Assembly (NCBI GenBank): GCA_900472395.1
Contig: UCHV01000013.1
Span: 35,158 to 99,157 of the forward strand
Length of the DNA stretch: 64,000 nt
Direction: 5' to 3'
Source: Hyphomicrobiales bacterium
Lineage (GTDB): Bacteria; Pseudomonadota; Alphaproteobacteria; Rhizobiales; Rhizobiaceae
Shown: positions 9,270 to 18,053 of the stretch, piece by piece
Position numbering within the stretch: the stretch's first letter is position 1
How the letters are laid out: each line of letters opens with the position of its first letter
Translations under genes and position numbers: made by a program
The notes under the pieces: model-generated
The model's input: only the letters and a program-made list of their open reading frames with translations
Told to the model about the DNA's origin: nothing
The model's database searches: none

Positions 9270-9363
9270 TGAACGGCTGCATGAGCGCGTGCCGCCCGAA
9301 GGCGGCTGGTGATGGGGGAGAGCGTGCCACCTGTGGATTCGGACGCCGAAAAACGCTCCGGAT

Positions 9364-9717
9364 CTACCGCTCGAGAAACCCTATGACCTCCTGCACCCTG
9401 CCAGCATCGTCGAGCCGCGCGACGTCCATTCCGCGGGCGACGGTCACATCCTCTGGTGATACGAGGCTCCAGGAAAAGCGGACGAACGGTCCGTGACCGT
9501 CGGGCCTGCCGGAAAGCTCGAAACGGTGGCCGGGGAACTGGATGCGCGCGGCACCGATCATAACCGAAACTCCATCGGGCCCCTTCCCCTGCATCAGCGG
9601 ATCGGCATAACTGGCTCCTGTCGCCCAGCTTTCCGAAAGCATCCGTGTGCGGATCGAGTCGTCAGCTTCGTTCCAGACGGCGATATAGGCGTTTGCGATC
9701 GAGAAATGGTCGGTCAT
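9364..9717 (-). CDS. SnoaL/NTF2-like protein
   Basis: 117 residues from ATG at 9717, which follows AGGAG. The sequence (NAYIAVWNEADDSIRTRML, SYADPLMQGKGPDGV, FPGHRFELSG) fits the SnoaL-like cone-shaped alpha+beta barrel used by isomerases, hydratases and simple ligand-binding proteins. It is divergent from the XRE regulator at 9827, with a perfect palindrome between them, so regulation by that protein is likely. Confidence 0.7.
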   Translation of the reverse strand: MTDHFSIANAYIAVWNEADDSIRTRMLSESWATGASYADPLMQGKGPDGVSVMIGAARIQFPGHRFELSGRPDGHGPFVRFSWSLVSPEDVTVARGMDVARLDDAGRVQEVIGFLER

Positions 9718-9776
9718 AGTCGTGCTCCTGTCGTCGGTTACGGTCTCAAGGCTGGCGCGACTACAGCCAAGAAACA

Positions 9777-9793
9777 ATTACCTCCGAGGTAAT
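9777..9793. promoter_or_regulatory. Palindromic operator, probably for the XRE regulator
   Basis: ATTACCTC-C-GAGGTAAT is a perfect 8-bp inverted repeat around one central base. It sits in the 109-base gap between the divergent SnoaL-like and XRE genes, about 34 bases before the regulator start and 60 before the SnoaL gene. Binding by the adjacent XRE protein is inferred. Confidence 0.6.
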
Positions 9794-9826
9794 CGCGTTC
9801 CGTTCCTCCTCTGCTAAATTTCCCGT

Positions 9827-10660
9827 ATGACCGAAGCAATCACCATGACCACCCCACCCGCTCTTCAGGCCACCGTCGGCTCAGTGCTGCGGGAATGGCG
9901 GGCGAAGCGCCGCATGAGCCAGCTCGAACTCGCGCTTGACGCGGAGATTTCCGCGCGGCATCTGAGCTTCGTGGAAAGCGGGCGCTCCTCGCCGAGCCGC
10001 GATCTGCTTCTGATACTGGCGGAGCGGCTTGCCATGCCATTTCGTGCCCGCAACCGACTGATGCTCTCAGCCGGTTATGCGCCGGCTTACGCAGAGACCT
10101 CATTCGATGCGCCTGAAATGTCGGGGATACGAGAAACGGTAGCGTCGATTCTTGATGGCCACGACCCTTTCCCCGCGGTTGCCATCGATAGCCGGTGGAC
10201 GCTGGTGCAGGCGAACAGGGCCGCAAGCGCTCTGTTCGAGGGCATTGAAACGGTGATGCTGAAACCGCCGCTCAACGTGCTGCGGCTGAGCCTCCATCCG
10301 CAGGGGCTTTCGCGCCACATCGTCAACCTGGCGGAGTGGCGCCAGCATGTGCTGGAACGGCTGCAGGTCCAGATCGAGGGATCTGGTGATCCCTTCCTGT
10401 CCGACCTCTTCAGAGAACTCTCTGCCTATCCGGCCTCGGGTGCCCCGAAAGCGCAGTCCCGCCACTCGCTTCTCGCCGTGCCGCTGGAACTGCGTATGCC
10501 TGGAATCGAGCAGGTACTGCGGTTCATCTCGGCAACGACCGTATTTAGCACCGCCACAAGCGTCACCCTCTCTGAACTGGCGCTCGAATCTTTCTACCCC
10601 GCCGATCCCGAGACGCGGTCGGCGCTGATGCAACTTGAGACTTCATGGAGCAACCGATGA
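9827..10660 (+). CDS. XRE family regulator with MmyB-like ligand domain
   Basis: 277 residues. Residues about 17-72 form a Cro/C1 helix-turn-helix (LREWRAKRRMSQLELALDA, then SARHLSFVESGRSSPSRDLL). Residues about 100-270 match the MmyB-like PAS-fold ligand domain (AVAIDSRWTLVQANRAASAL, PPLNVLRLSLHPQGL, LRFISATTVFSTATSVTLSE). Proteins of this architecture regulate adjacent dehydrogenase, monooxygenase or isomerase genes in response to small molecules such as fatty acids. Its stop overlaps the next gene by ATGA, so the two are co-transcribed. Confidence 0.85.
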   Translation: MTEAITMTTPPALQATVGSVLREWRAKRRMSQLELALDAEISARHLSFVESGRSSPSRDLLLILAERLAMPFRARNRLMLSAGYAPAYAETSFDAPEMSGIRETVASILDGHDPFPAVAIDSRWTLVQANRAASALFEGIETVMLKPPLNVLRLSLHPQGLSRHIVNLAEWRQHVLERLQVQIEGSGDPFLSDLFRELSAYPASGAPKAQSRHSLLAVPLELRMPGIEQVLRFISATTVFSTATSVTLSELALESFYPADPETRSALMQLETSWSNR

Positions 10661-10977
10661 GCATCACCTATCTTATCGAATTCGCTGTGAAGCCTGAGGA
10701 GCGGGTGCGCTTCCTCGATCTGTTGAACGGCGTCCTGGACGCCATGACCCACGAGGAGATGTTTGTCGACGCGGCGCTGCTTGTGGATCCGGCAGACGAG
10801 AACCGCTTCATGCTGCACGAAAGCTGGCAAAGCCACGAGGACGTTCTGAAGGTGCAGCTCGCCCGGCCCTATCGCGCGGCGTGGCACGAAGCGCTGCAAG
10901 ACCTGCTGGCCAGCGAGCGAAATATCTCCATGTGGGAGAACATGCGCGGCGATCGCGCAAAGGGCCGACAAGCATAG
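10657..10977 (+). CDS. Antibiotic biosynthesis monooxygenase (ABM) domain protein
   Basis: 106 residues from ATG at 10657, overlapping the regulator stop (ATGA). The sequence SITYLIEFAVKPEERVRFLDLL, then DAALLVDPADENRFMLHESW and QSHEDVLKVQLARPY, fits the ferredoxin-like dimeric alpha-beta barrel of ABM/quinol monooxygenases, which oxidise phenolic substrates without cofactor. Paired with the SnoaL-like protein and XRE regulator it forms a small inducible unit for an aromatic or quinone compound (inference). Confidence 0.75.
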   Translation: MSITYLIEFAVKPEERVRFLDLLNGVLDAMTHEEMFVDAALLVDPADENRFMLHESWQSHEDVLKVQLARPYRAAWHEALQDLLASERNISMWENMRGDRAKGRQA

Positions 10978-11088
10978 AAGCTTATCTTGTTTCCCAGCTG
11001 AGCGTCCTCGCCAAGAAGAGCACCAAGCCAGCAACAGAAAATAGCATTGGAGCGGAAAGTGCGCAGAAATCTTTAGCCACTAAGCAAA

Positions 11089-11284
11089 GGGGTCAGAACA
11101 AGATCGGCGCGAAATCAGACGCTAGCCGAGATTGCCCATGTTTTCCGCAGTCTTGCCGCCTGCACCAACCATGAGGTTCCAGTTGGAAAATACATCAGCA
11201 ACGTTCATTTCTGGAAGGAATATAGATCTTGATCATCGTTTTCTCACCTAAACGTAAGATCCGCGCTAATCATGTTCTGACCCC
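11089..11284. mobile_element. 196-bp MITE-like element with terminal inverted repeats
   Basis: The left end GGGGTCAGAACAAGATCGGC and the inverted right end GGGGTCAGAACATGATTAGC match at 16 of the first 20 positions, including a perfect run of 12, with further agreement (GCGCG) inward. The interior of about 150 bases holds no reading frame. Short size, paired ends and lack of a gene are the marks of a MITE or a deletion derivative of an insertion sequence. A convincing target-site duplication is not visible. No full-length partner element is in the window. Confidence 0.55.
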
Positions 11285-11393
11285 AACTATTATGTTCAAT
11301 TCTGGGAGGCCAGCTTTGGACACCGATGGGTTCTGAAAACTGCATGGACGCTGCGCAATGTCGCGAACGTGCTTTCGCTACCAAGGATAGCTG

Positions 11394-12000
11394 TCATTGG
11401 AAGAAATCATCGGTTCAGTTGCGGTGTTTTTCATTTTGATCAGTGCGGCGTTCGGTGTCATGTGGCTTTACCCGCGGCTTCGGGCTCACCATGGAGACGA
11501 CGAGACAAAACGATCGTCGGGCTGATCGCGAATATTTTTGCGATTATGACGTCGCTGGTGTTCGGACTGATGATCAATTCGTCGAGGGCGACCTATGAAA
11601 CGATTGACCGTAATGTTCATTCCTACGCACCCAGATTATCCTTCTTGATCGTAGCTTGCGGACGTATGGCTTGGGTGTTGTCCCAGCACGGCAAAGCCTG
11701 AAAGACTATTGGTCGCGGCAATCCATGCGCCCGAGCGTACCAAAAAAGCACCGGGCTCTAGATTGGCTGAGCAACGACTTGCAACTATTGGAGATCATCT
11801 CGCCATGATCCGACCGACCGATGGGTATCACCCAATCGACCCATTGATAGCAGGCGTGTTGGTCGTCTCTGCCGGTCTCATGTCGGCGTCGATCTATCTT
11901 GTCCTGGACATGGACATTCCCTTTGCTGGTGCCAGCTTGAGCTCTGATCGACGAGATCATCGCGGAATTTGTCGTAGTGGGGGGCAGCACGGCTCCTCTA
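11394..12000 (+). pseudogene. DUF4239 (bestrophin-like) membrane protein remnant
   Basis: Fragments of one family appear in order in different frames: a first membrane segment (GSVAVFFILISAAFGVMWLY) from about 11396; the diagnostic VGLIANIFAIMTSLVFGLMI-NSSRATYETIDRNVHSYA at about 11515-11630; IILLDRSLRTYG in the next frame; and at 11879-11940 the family's last segment MSASIYLVLDMDIPFAGA. Frame changes near 11510 and 11630 and missing sequence between 11740 and 11860 show it is dead. The intact family is about 250 residues with four membrane helices and unknown function. Confidence 0.65.
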
Positions 12001-12010
12001 GTGAACGACC

Positions 12011-12036
12011 GGAACAATCGGCGTCCGCCGGCTGTT
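12011..12036 (+). promoter_or_regulatory. Possible RpoE2/EcfG-type promoter (weak)
   Basis: GGAAC at 12011-12015 and TT at 12035-12036 with 19 bases between. It fits the GGAAC-N18/19-TT consensus but lies about 170 bases before the gene at 12208 and inside a pseudogene remnant, so it may be chance. Confidence 0.3.
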
Positions 12037-12207
12037 TAGCTTGTGTGCCGCTGCAACTCGCGTAAATCTAACATCGTAGACTATCGAAAGAGCGGCCAAC
12101 CAAGCGTTCATGCTGCCGTCGGACCTAAGCACGTCAAACGCAGCACTGCGTTGCCTTTGTCGCCAGCATCCTGTTGGGGCAACTCTCACCAATAAGGAAG
12201 CCGGAAT

Positions 12208-12840
12208 ATGACTGACGGCCAAACGTTCTCGCGCAGCGCCAATGGAGACAGCTGGTTGCTTGAGACGGACCCATCGACCGGTGAGGCGATGGTTCTTCAC
12301 AGACCGAATGCATCGTCTGGCGGACATGAGACCAGGAGCACCATAGATCAGTTTCTCGAAGTCAGCGTCGGCAAACCCGAGCATGACTCCCTCCTCCAAA
12401 TCCTGGGCAAAACGGACAATCATGACCCACAGCCGCTCGCCGACGATAATCTGCAGACACCATCTTACGATACGGCTATGCGATATCTGGAATTAGGTGG
12501 CCGACGGCTGGCGAAAGTGGACGACAACTTTGTCAAAATTCGCGAATGGGATATGGACCCGATGGATTCGGAAGCGTTCTGGCAAGCGAACGTCGAGGCC
12601 TTAGCCGAACGCGAGAAGCGCGAGGTCTTTCTGCATCTGCCGTCTACCGGCGATGCGGACACCGAGGGAGCGCGTCACACAAAGCAAAGCCCGACGCAGG
12701 AGACCCGCGACAATTCAGCCAACGACGTCCAGCGTCAAAGGCAATCCGGCAGTAGACACGATAGTCCTTCAAGAGCGGCAGCGAAGCCGGCCGGCGAGCC
12801 CGCTGGCGGTCCCGATGCTGCCGAGGCTTCGCCAGCCTGA
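12208..12840 (+). CDS. Conserved rhizobial hypothetical protein
   Basis: 210 residues with a ribosome site AAGGAAG upstream. Residues 1-70 (FSRSANGDSWLLETDPSTGE, HRPNASSGGHETRSTIDQFL) and 85-150 (RYLELGGRRLAKVDDNFVKI, SEAFWQANVEALAERE) look like two short modules often found in small rhizobial proteins of unknown role. The last 60 residues are low-complexity, rich in Ala, Pro, Gln and Ser. No membrane segment or signal peptide. Followed by a hairpin terminator and the convergent csbD-like gene. Confidence 0.6.
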   Translation: MTDGQTFSRSANGDSWLLETDPSTGEAMVLHRPNASSGGHETRSTIDQFLEVSVGKPEHDSLLQILGKTDNHDPQPLADDNLQTPSYDTAMRYLELGGRRLAKVDDNFVKIREWDMDPMDSEAFWQANVEALAEREKREVFLHLPSTGDADTEGARHTKQSPTQETRDNSANDVQRQRQSGSRHDSPSRAAAKPAGEPAGGPDAAEASPA

Positions 12841-12847
12841 CATAAAA

Positions 12848-12868
12848 ATGGCCCGCATTGCGGGCCAT
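12848..12868. terminator. Bidirectional hairpin terminator
   Basis: ATGGCCCGC-ATT-GCGGGCCAT, a perfect 9-bp stem with a 3-base loop, lies between convergent genes; AAAAA precedes it and TTTT follows at about 12875, so it can serve both strands. Confidence 0.8.
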
Positions 12869-12891
12869 CTCTCATTTTAATGCGGGAACGA

Positions 12892-13083
12892 TCAAGTCTT
12901 GTCGACGACCTTTTTCACCGCGGCCTTGGCTTCACCCTTGGCCTGCTGTGCATCACCCTTTGCTTCTTGGGCAGCACCCTTTGCCTGAAGCTTGTCGTTG
13001 TCGGTGGCGTCGCCGAAGGCCTGCTTCGCCTTGCCGGTCATTACATTCGCATTGCCGGAAACTTTATCAGCTGTGGAACCCAT
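12892..13083 (-). CDS. CsbD family stress protein
   Basis: 63 residues from ATG at 13083, which follows AGGAGATC. The sequence [20 protein letters not shown] then [20 protein letters not shown] is a clear CsbD repeat pattern, followed by an Ala/Lys-rich tail. CsbD proteins are small, highly charged and among the most strongly induced general-stress proteins; the molecular role is unknown. A GGAAC-N18-TT element lies at 13192-13216. Confidence 0.85.
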   Translation of the reverse strand: MGSTADKVSGNANVMTGKAKQAFGDATDNDKLQAKGAAQEAKGDAQQAKGEAKAAVKKVVDKT

Positions 13084-13191
13084 AATTGGATCTCCTGTAT
13101 CGAGCGGGCACGCACGGTCTTCCAAGTTGCTACCCGGTCATCCGCCGGGGAAGTCCATTGTCAAACCGTTTAACGATCCGCTTGATGAGAG

Positions 13192-13216
13192 AACTCTTGG
13201 AGAGACACATCGTTCC
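13192..13216 (-). promoter_or_regulatory. RpoE2/EcfG-type promoter candidate before csbD-like gene
   Basis: On the minus strand GGAAC (13216-13212), 18 bases, then TT (13193-13192). It precedes the CsbD-like gene by about 110 bases, further than in the other examples of this window. Confidence 0.45.
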
Positions 13217-13312
13217 GGATTCAGCTGGCTACATCTCCAAAGCCCGACGTTTAGCGATCCACGCGAGGCTTCGCCTGGGTCCCGTATGGGTATTACCCTT
13301 GAGATCGCCCGA

Positions 13313-14026
13313 TCAGCAGTCTGCGTCATCCTGCAGGTCGCGTTCGGCCCGCTCTACCGCGCTGGCATTGAGTACACGGCGCATGAGTGCGACAGCAACT
13401 GCACGCGTGCGAAGATTGTAGCGGCTCTCATCGTCGCCCGCTTCCTGATAGACGTCGAGTTTTTCATAGAGCTGCTGCAGACGGTTCTGAACGGTACGCA
13501 GCGACAGCTTTTTGCGGCTAGCGATGGTCTTGTCGGTAAGCCCCAGCGCAACATCGACCAGAATCTCGTATTCGGCATCGCTCAACCCGTGCCCGGCCCC
13601 CATGCCCTTCTGCTGGATGCCGCGTACTTCGCGGTCGATCACGCATTGCGATTCCAGAAAAACGCTGCGCAAAGCAAGTTTCAGGCGCTCATCGGATGTG
13701 GATTTCAGCACATAGCCGTAGGTCGCCCCTCCCGGGACGATCCGTGAAACACCGCGCACATAGGCCTCGTCGGAATAATTGGACCAAAACAGAATTTTCG
13801 TATCCGGCCTTTCCCGCCAGATGGTTCGCGCGGCCTCGATGCCGTTGCGATCGTTCATCTGCAGGTCCATCACCACAAATTCGGCGCGCAGTTTTCGCGC
13901 ATCGATCTCGCCCAGCCGACCATTTTCGCTTTCCATCACCGCATCGCATTCCGGCAGCGCCGAGCGCACCGCTTCATGCAGATAGGAGCGATGCAGCGCA
14001 TCATCCTCGATGATCAGCACCTTCAT
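13313..14026 (-). CDS. NarL/FixJ-type response regulator
   Basis: 237 residues. Receiver domain at 1-125 with acidic pocket IIEDD and phospho-acceptor Asp54 (FVVMDLQM), then a LuxR-type helix-turn-helix at about 150-215 (LSDAEYEILVDVALGLTDKT, LSLRTVQNRLQQLYEKLDV). It overlaps the upstream kinase gene by ATGA, so they form one two-component operon. It is divergent from the sugar transport operon starting at 15503, whose expression it probably controls. Confidence 0.85.
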   Translation of the reverse strand: MKVLIIEDDALHRSYLHEAVRSALPECDAVMESENGRLGEIDARKLRAEFVVMDLQMNDRNGIEAARTIWRERPDTKILFWSNYSDEAYVRGVSRIVPGGATYGYVLKSTSDERLKLALRSVFLESQCVIDREVRGIQQKGMGAGHGLSDAEYEILVDVALGLTDKTIASRKKLSLRTVQNRLQQLYEKLDVYQEAGDDESRYNLRTRAVAVALMRRVLNASAVERAERDLQDDADC

Positions 14027-15261
14027 TCCGCAGCCTCCGTCCTCAATGCACGTTTCAACGGGAGCGTCACCTTCACCATCGTTCCCTGCCCGCCAGGGTT
14101 TGCCGCCATCTCCAATCGCGCCGAGATCAGCCTTGCCCGTGTCTTCATATTGTCGATGCCGCGTCCCGGCAGATCATGCGAGGATATCAGCCCGTTTCCA
14201 TCATCGCTGACTTCAAGCGAAACCGCGCCGTCGTCGGCCCGCAAGGTCACCGTCACCATATCCGGTTGTCCATGACGGATGGCGTTGTTGACCGCCTCCT
14301 GAACGATCCGAAACAGCGCGGTCGCAACGGTCCGGTCGAGATCGACAAGCGCATCGCCGGCAAGATCGATCACCCGCCACCGTACCGGCAACCCACTTTC
14401 CCGCACCGATCGCTCCAGATGGTTTTCGATCGCTTCTGCCACGCCGAAAAGCTGCAACACTGTCGGCTTGGCCTCCTCGATGATCTGACGCAGGTCATGC
14501 ATGCATCGCTGCAAGGCGCGACAAAACGGTTCCAGCGCGTCACCTTGTATCGTCCCCTCCCCGGTCAGCCGCTCGATGCGACGGGTCAAGCGTGTCAGGT
14601 CCGCAAGCGTCTGGTCGTGAAGATCCATCCCGATGCGCTGGCGTTCAGCCTCCAGCGCCTCGGTAAGTTTCAGTGCACCCAGCCGCAAGCCCTCCTCTCG
14701 TGCCCGCGCCTCGGTTTCGATCACGGCCGAAAGCTTCGCCTGCTCGGCGGCACGAAGCGCGAAGAAATAGGGTGCCAGCAGATCGGCGACAGCACGCGCC
14801 TTTTCGACATCCGCCATGCCGTAGCTGCCAGCCCGCCGCGACGAACAGCTCAGCGCCCCGATCACATCGCCCTGCGCCTTGAGAGGAACATGCACGCGAC
14901 TGCGCAGCGAAAGCTCGATGATCGGGCTGGAAAAGGCGCCTTCGAAATGAAACCGCGGATCGCTGCAGGCGTCGTCAGCCAGTAGGAAGTCCACTTCGCC
15001 GGCTAAAAGCGTACGGATCGGGCTGCCGCTCAAGAGCGCCGGCGGCTGCCGGCTCCAGGCGGTTTCAAGGCCGCTCTCGTAGGCAATGTGGTATTTGCCA
15101 TGCACCATCTTGATGCAAACATCGAGATGGTCATGCGGAATGATGTGCCGGATCTCCTCGGCCACCGCCTGAATGATCGCGTTGAAATCGAGCTGACCTG
15201 CCAGCAGCCTTGAAATGCCGAGATAGCGGTCGAACAGCGCATTCCGCCCCAGATCGAGCAT
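14023..15261 (-). CDS. GAF-domain sensor histidine kinase
   Basis: 412 residues from ATG at 15261, which has a strong GGGAGGAGG site; a longer frame from 15294 is less likely. No membrane segment: a GAF domain at about 15-170 is the input, then a HisKA_3 dimerisation helix with phospho-acceptor His near 215 (IGMDLHDQTLADL) and a HATPase_c domain (VQEAVNNAIRHG, VSDDGNG, GRGIDNMKTRA). Such NarX/DegS-type kinases pair with NarL-type regulators, as here. A cytosolic sensor next to a sugar ABC operon suggests that it detects an internal ligand or metabolic state. Confidence 0.85.
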   Translation of the reverse strand: MLDLGRNALFDRYLGISRLLAGQLDFNAIIQAVAEEIRHIIPHDHLDVCIKMVHGKYHIAYESGLETAWSRQPPALLSGSPIRTLLAGEVDFLLADDACSDPRFHFEGAFSSPIIELSLRSRVHVPLKAQGDVIGALSCSSRRAGSYGMADVEKARAVADLLAPYFFALRAAEQAKLSAVIETEARAREEGLRLGALKLTEALEAERQRIGMDLHDQTLADLTRLTRRIERLTGEGTIQGDALEPFCRALQRCMHDLRQIIEEAKPTVLQLFGVAEAIENHLERSVRESGLPVRWRVIDLAGDALVDLDRTVATALFRIVQEAVNNAIRHGQPDMVTVTLRADDGAVSLEVSDDGNGLISSHDLPGRGIDNMKTRARLISARLEMAANPGGQGTMVKVTLPLKRALRTEAAE

Positions 15262-15502
15262 TGTTTTGGACCTCCTCCCAGTCCTTCCCGTCATTTAGCG
15301 CCAGCTTTTTCAGCTTGTCCTGCGGGAACCCGCAGATCGCTGACGTGCTCCCGCAAAAGCGGTGCTCGTATGCGCCTATACAACGTGATAATTCTCGTCC
15401 ATTCTCGATTTAATGAGCAAGAGGGGCTCAGGGCAATAATTATCTGCGGACAACCGTCGAGGAGCGGCCCGAAGATATTTTTCAGATTTTTGGGAGGAAA
15501 TC

Positions 15503-16510
15503 ATGACCATCAGAATGATGCTGGCGGCATCGGTCGTCTTTGCTTGCTTTGGCGGCACGGCCTTCGCCGATACGTCGTCCAAGAAAATTGCACTGTCTAA
15601 CAATTACGCCGGCAATTCCTGGCGTCAGGCGATGCTGACCAGCTGGGACAAGATTACCAAGGACGCCGTTTCCAAGGGTGTGGTCGCAGCTGCCGATCCG
15701 TTCACCACTGCAGAAAACCAGGCGACCGAACAGGCAGGCCAGATCCAGAACATGATCCTGCAGGGTTATGATGCGATCGTCATCAACGCCGCTTCGCCGA
15801 CTGCGCTCAACGGCGCCATCAAGGAAGCCTGTGATGCTGGCATCACCGTCGTTTCCTTCGATGGCATCGTGACCGAACCCTGCGCCTGGCGTATCGCCGT
15901 TGATTTCAAGGCCATGGGTGAAAGCCAGATAGACTATCTCGCCAATAAACTGCCCAAGGGCGGCAACCTTCTGGAAATTCGTGGCCTTGCCGGCGTTTCC
16001 GTCGATGACGAAATCCACGCGGGTATCGAAGCCGGCGTGAAGAAGAACCCGCAGTTCAAGGTCGTCGGCTCAGTCAACGGCGACTGGGCGCAGGACGTTG
16101 CCCAGCGTGCCGTCGCCGGCGTTCTGCCGAGCCTGCCGGAAGTGGCCGCCGTCGTGACGCAGGGCGGCGATGGTTACGGCGCCGCACAGGCTTTCGCCGC
16201 CGCCAAGCGCCCGACCCCGACCATCGTCATGGGCAACCGCGAGGACGAACTCGTGTGGTGGAAAAGCCAGAAGGACAAGGATGGTTACGAGACCATGTCA
16301 GTCTCCATCGCCCCCGGCGTCTCGACGCTCGCCTTCTGGGTCGCCCAGCAGATTCTGGATGGCAAGGAAGTCAAGAAGGACCTCGTCGTGCCCTTCTTGC
16401 GCATCGATCAGGACAATCTGGAAGACAACCTGAAGAGTACCCAGAAGGGTGGTGTGGCGAATGTCGAATATTCGCTTGAGGATGCCCAGAAGGTCATCAC
16501 TGGCAAATAA
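15503..16510 (+). CDS. Sugar ABC transporter periplasmic binding protein
   Basis: 335 residues with a signal peptide (cleavage after TAFA, about residue 22). It belongs to the type I sugar-binding group (RbsB/XylF-like): KIALSNNYAGNSWRQAMLTS, NQATEQAGQIQNMILQGYDA, VVSFDG, VAAVVTQGGDGYGAAQAF. Ribosome site GGGAGGAAATC directly precedes ATG. First gene of a five-gene operon with ATPase, two permeases and a lactonase. The ligand cannot be read from sequence; an aldose or polyol is the normal range. Confidence 0.85.
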   Translation: MTIRMMLAASVVFACFGGTAFADTSSKKIALSNNYAGNSWRQAMLTSWDKITKDAVSKGVVAAADPFTTAENQATEQAGQIQNMILQGYDAIVINAASPTALNGAIKEACDAGITVVSFDGIVTEPCAWRIAVDFKAMGESQIDYLANKLPKGGNLLEIRGLAGVSVDDEIHAGIEAGVKKNPQFKVVGSVNGDWAQDVAQRAVAGVLPSLPEVAAVVTQGGDGYGAAQAFAAAKRPTPTIVMGNREDELVWWKSQKDKDGYETMSVSIAPGVSTLAFWVAQQILDGKEVKKDLVVPFLRIDQDNLEDNLKSTQKGGVANVEYSLEDAQKVITGK

Positions 16511-16541
16511 CGCCATCTCGACGCTGCCGGGGTGAAGGCGA

Positions 16542-18053
16542 ATGTCCTTCCTCCCCGGCACACCCTTGCGACAGAACAACGACAGCGATCGCATGACAGA
16601 ACCCCTGAAACGCGAAGAGGTGGTGGCGGCCCGTGCCATCAAGGTAACATTCGGCGCCGTAAAAGCACTCGATGGCGCCGACCTCGTCATCCATGCCGGC
16701 GAATGCGTCGGGCTTGTCGGCCATAACGGCGCCGGCAAATCGACCATCGTCAACGTCATCAATGGCGCGCTTTCTCCGCATGAGGGCACGCTCACCTATG
16801 GTGGCCACCCCGTCCACGGCATTTCGGCAGCCCGCGCAAATGGCGTGCGTTGCGTTTTCCAGGAATTGTCGCTCTGCCCCAACCTTACCGTGAATGAAAA
16901 CGCCCGCATCATGCATGCGGAACTGAATGGCTGGAACTGGCGCAGCCGCGCCGCAAGCCTCGTCCGCAGCCAATTGCAGAAGATTTTTCCCGGCCACGCC
17001 ATCGATTGCGACAGCACCGTCGATGACCTTTCAATTGCAGAGCGGCAGATGGTCGAAATCGCCATCAGTTTTGCCGGGCGGAACCAGAGGCCAAAGCTCG
17101 TCATTCTCGACGAACCGACCTCCTCGCTGGATGCCGGTCTCGCCGCCCAGCTGATGGCCTACATCCGAACCTTTATTAACGAAGGCGGCTCGGTGCTTTT
17201 GATCTCGCATATCCTCGGCGAAATCCTGTCCACCTGCGACCGTATCGTGGTGATGAAAGACGGACGCGTGGTGGCCGATCGTGCGGCGAAGGCGTTTGAT
17301 ACCCGTAGCCTTGTCGAAGCCATGGGCAATGTCGTGCGCGAGCAGGAATTTTCTCGCAAGGCGACCGCGCGGACAGGTGCGCCAGTTCTTTCCATGCCAC
17401 CGCATCCAAGGCACGGCATCGCTTTCGAAGCCTATCGCGGCGAGATAGTCGGGCTTGCCGGACTTGGCGGCCACGGCCAGACCGATGCCCTGCTGGATCT
17501 ATACCTTGAACACAACAGCAACTGGTGGCCAAGCCGCAAACGCGAGATCGCCTTCGTTGCCGGCGACCGCAGCCTCAACGGCACGTTTCCGCTCTGGAGC
17601 ATTCTGAAAAACCTGTCGATCGCTTCGCTCGGTCAACTGTCCTCCAAAAAGATGATCAGCGACAGCCGGGAAGCCACGCTCGGTTCTGGCTGGAAACGGC
17701 GCATCGAGATCCGCACGCCGGACATGCGAAACAGAATCCTGTCGCTTTCTGGCGGCAACCAGCAGAAGGTGCTTTTTGCTCGAGCGCTCGCAACCACCGC
17801 CTCCACGGTTCTGATGGACGATCCGATGCGCGGCGTCGATATCGGAACCAAGCAGGAAGTCTACGAGATCCTGCGAACCGAAGCCGCCAACGGGCGCACC
17901 TTCATCTGGTATTCGACCGAGATGGACGAAATCCGCCTGTGCGATCGCGTTTACGTCTTTCGCGAGGGCATGATCGTCGCCGAACTGGTTGGTGACGGGA
18001 TCAGTGAAACGAACGTGCTGGCCGCATCCTTCAGCGACGGAGAAGCCGCATGA
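16542..18053 (+). CDS. Ribose-type ABC transporter ATPase (two fused domains)
   Basis: 503 residues, the RbsA/XylG/AraG architecture. Domain 1 has Walker [10 protein letters not shown] (about 61-69), a degenerate signature [12 protein letters not shown] and Walker [12 protein letters not shown]. Domain 2 lacks a real Walker A ([12 protein letters not shown]) but keeps a good signature [15 protein letters not shown] and [11 protein letters not shown]; this asymmetry is usual in the family. ATG at 16542 follows GAAGGCGA; ATG at 16593 is a possible alternative. Stop overlaps the next permease by ATGA. Confidence 0.85.
   Translation: MSFLPGTPLRQNNDSDRMTEPLKREEVVAARAIKVTFGAVKALDGADLVIHAGECVGLVGHNGAGKSTIVNVINGALSPHEGTLTYGGHPVHGISAARANGVRCVFQELSLCPNLTVNENARIMHAELNGWNWRSRAASLVRSQLQKIFPGHAIDCDSTVDDLSIAERQMVEIAISFAGRNQRPKLVILDEPTSSLDAGLAAQLMAYIRTFINEGGSVLLISHILGEILSTCDRIVVMKDGRVVADRAAKAFDTRSLVEAMGNVVREQEFSRKATARTGAPVLSMPPHPRHGIAFEAYRGEIVGLAGLGGHGQTDALLDLYLEHNSNWWPSRKREIAFVAGDRSLNGTFPLWSILKNLSIASLGQLSSKKMISDSREATLGSGWKRRIEIRTPDMRNRILSLSGGNQQKVLFARALATTASTVLMDDPMRGVDIGTKQEVYEILRTEAANGRTFIWYSTEMDEIRLCDRVYVFREGMIVAELVGDGISETNVLAASFSDGEAA

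Noticed and set aside
12011..12036. GGAAC-N19-TT before the gene at 12208 as a firm promoter
   Set aside because: Too far upstream and inside a pseudogene; listed only as a weak candidate and not counted in the regulon.
12992..13747. 251-residue plus-strand frame across csbD and the response regulator
   Set aside because: Overlaps two recognised genes in antisense; no features of its own.
15261..15503. Possible operator for the response regulator in the divergent gap
   Set aside because: No clear inverted or direct repeat could be recognised by eye.
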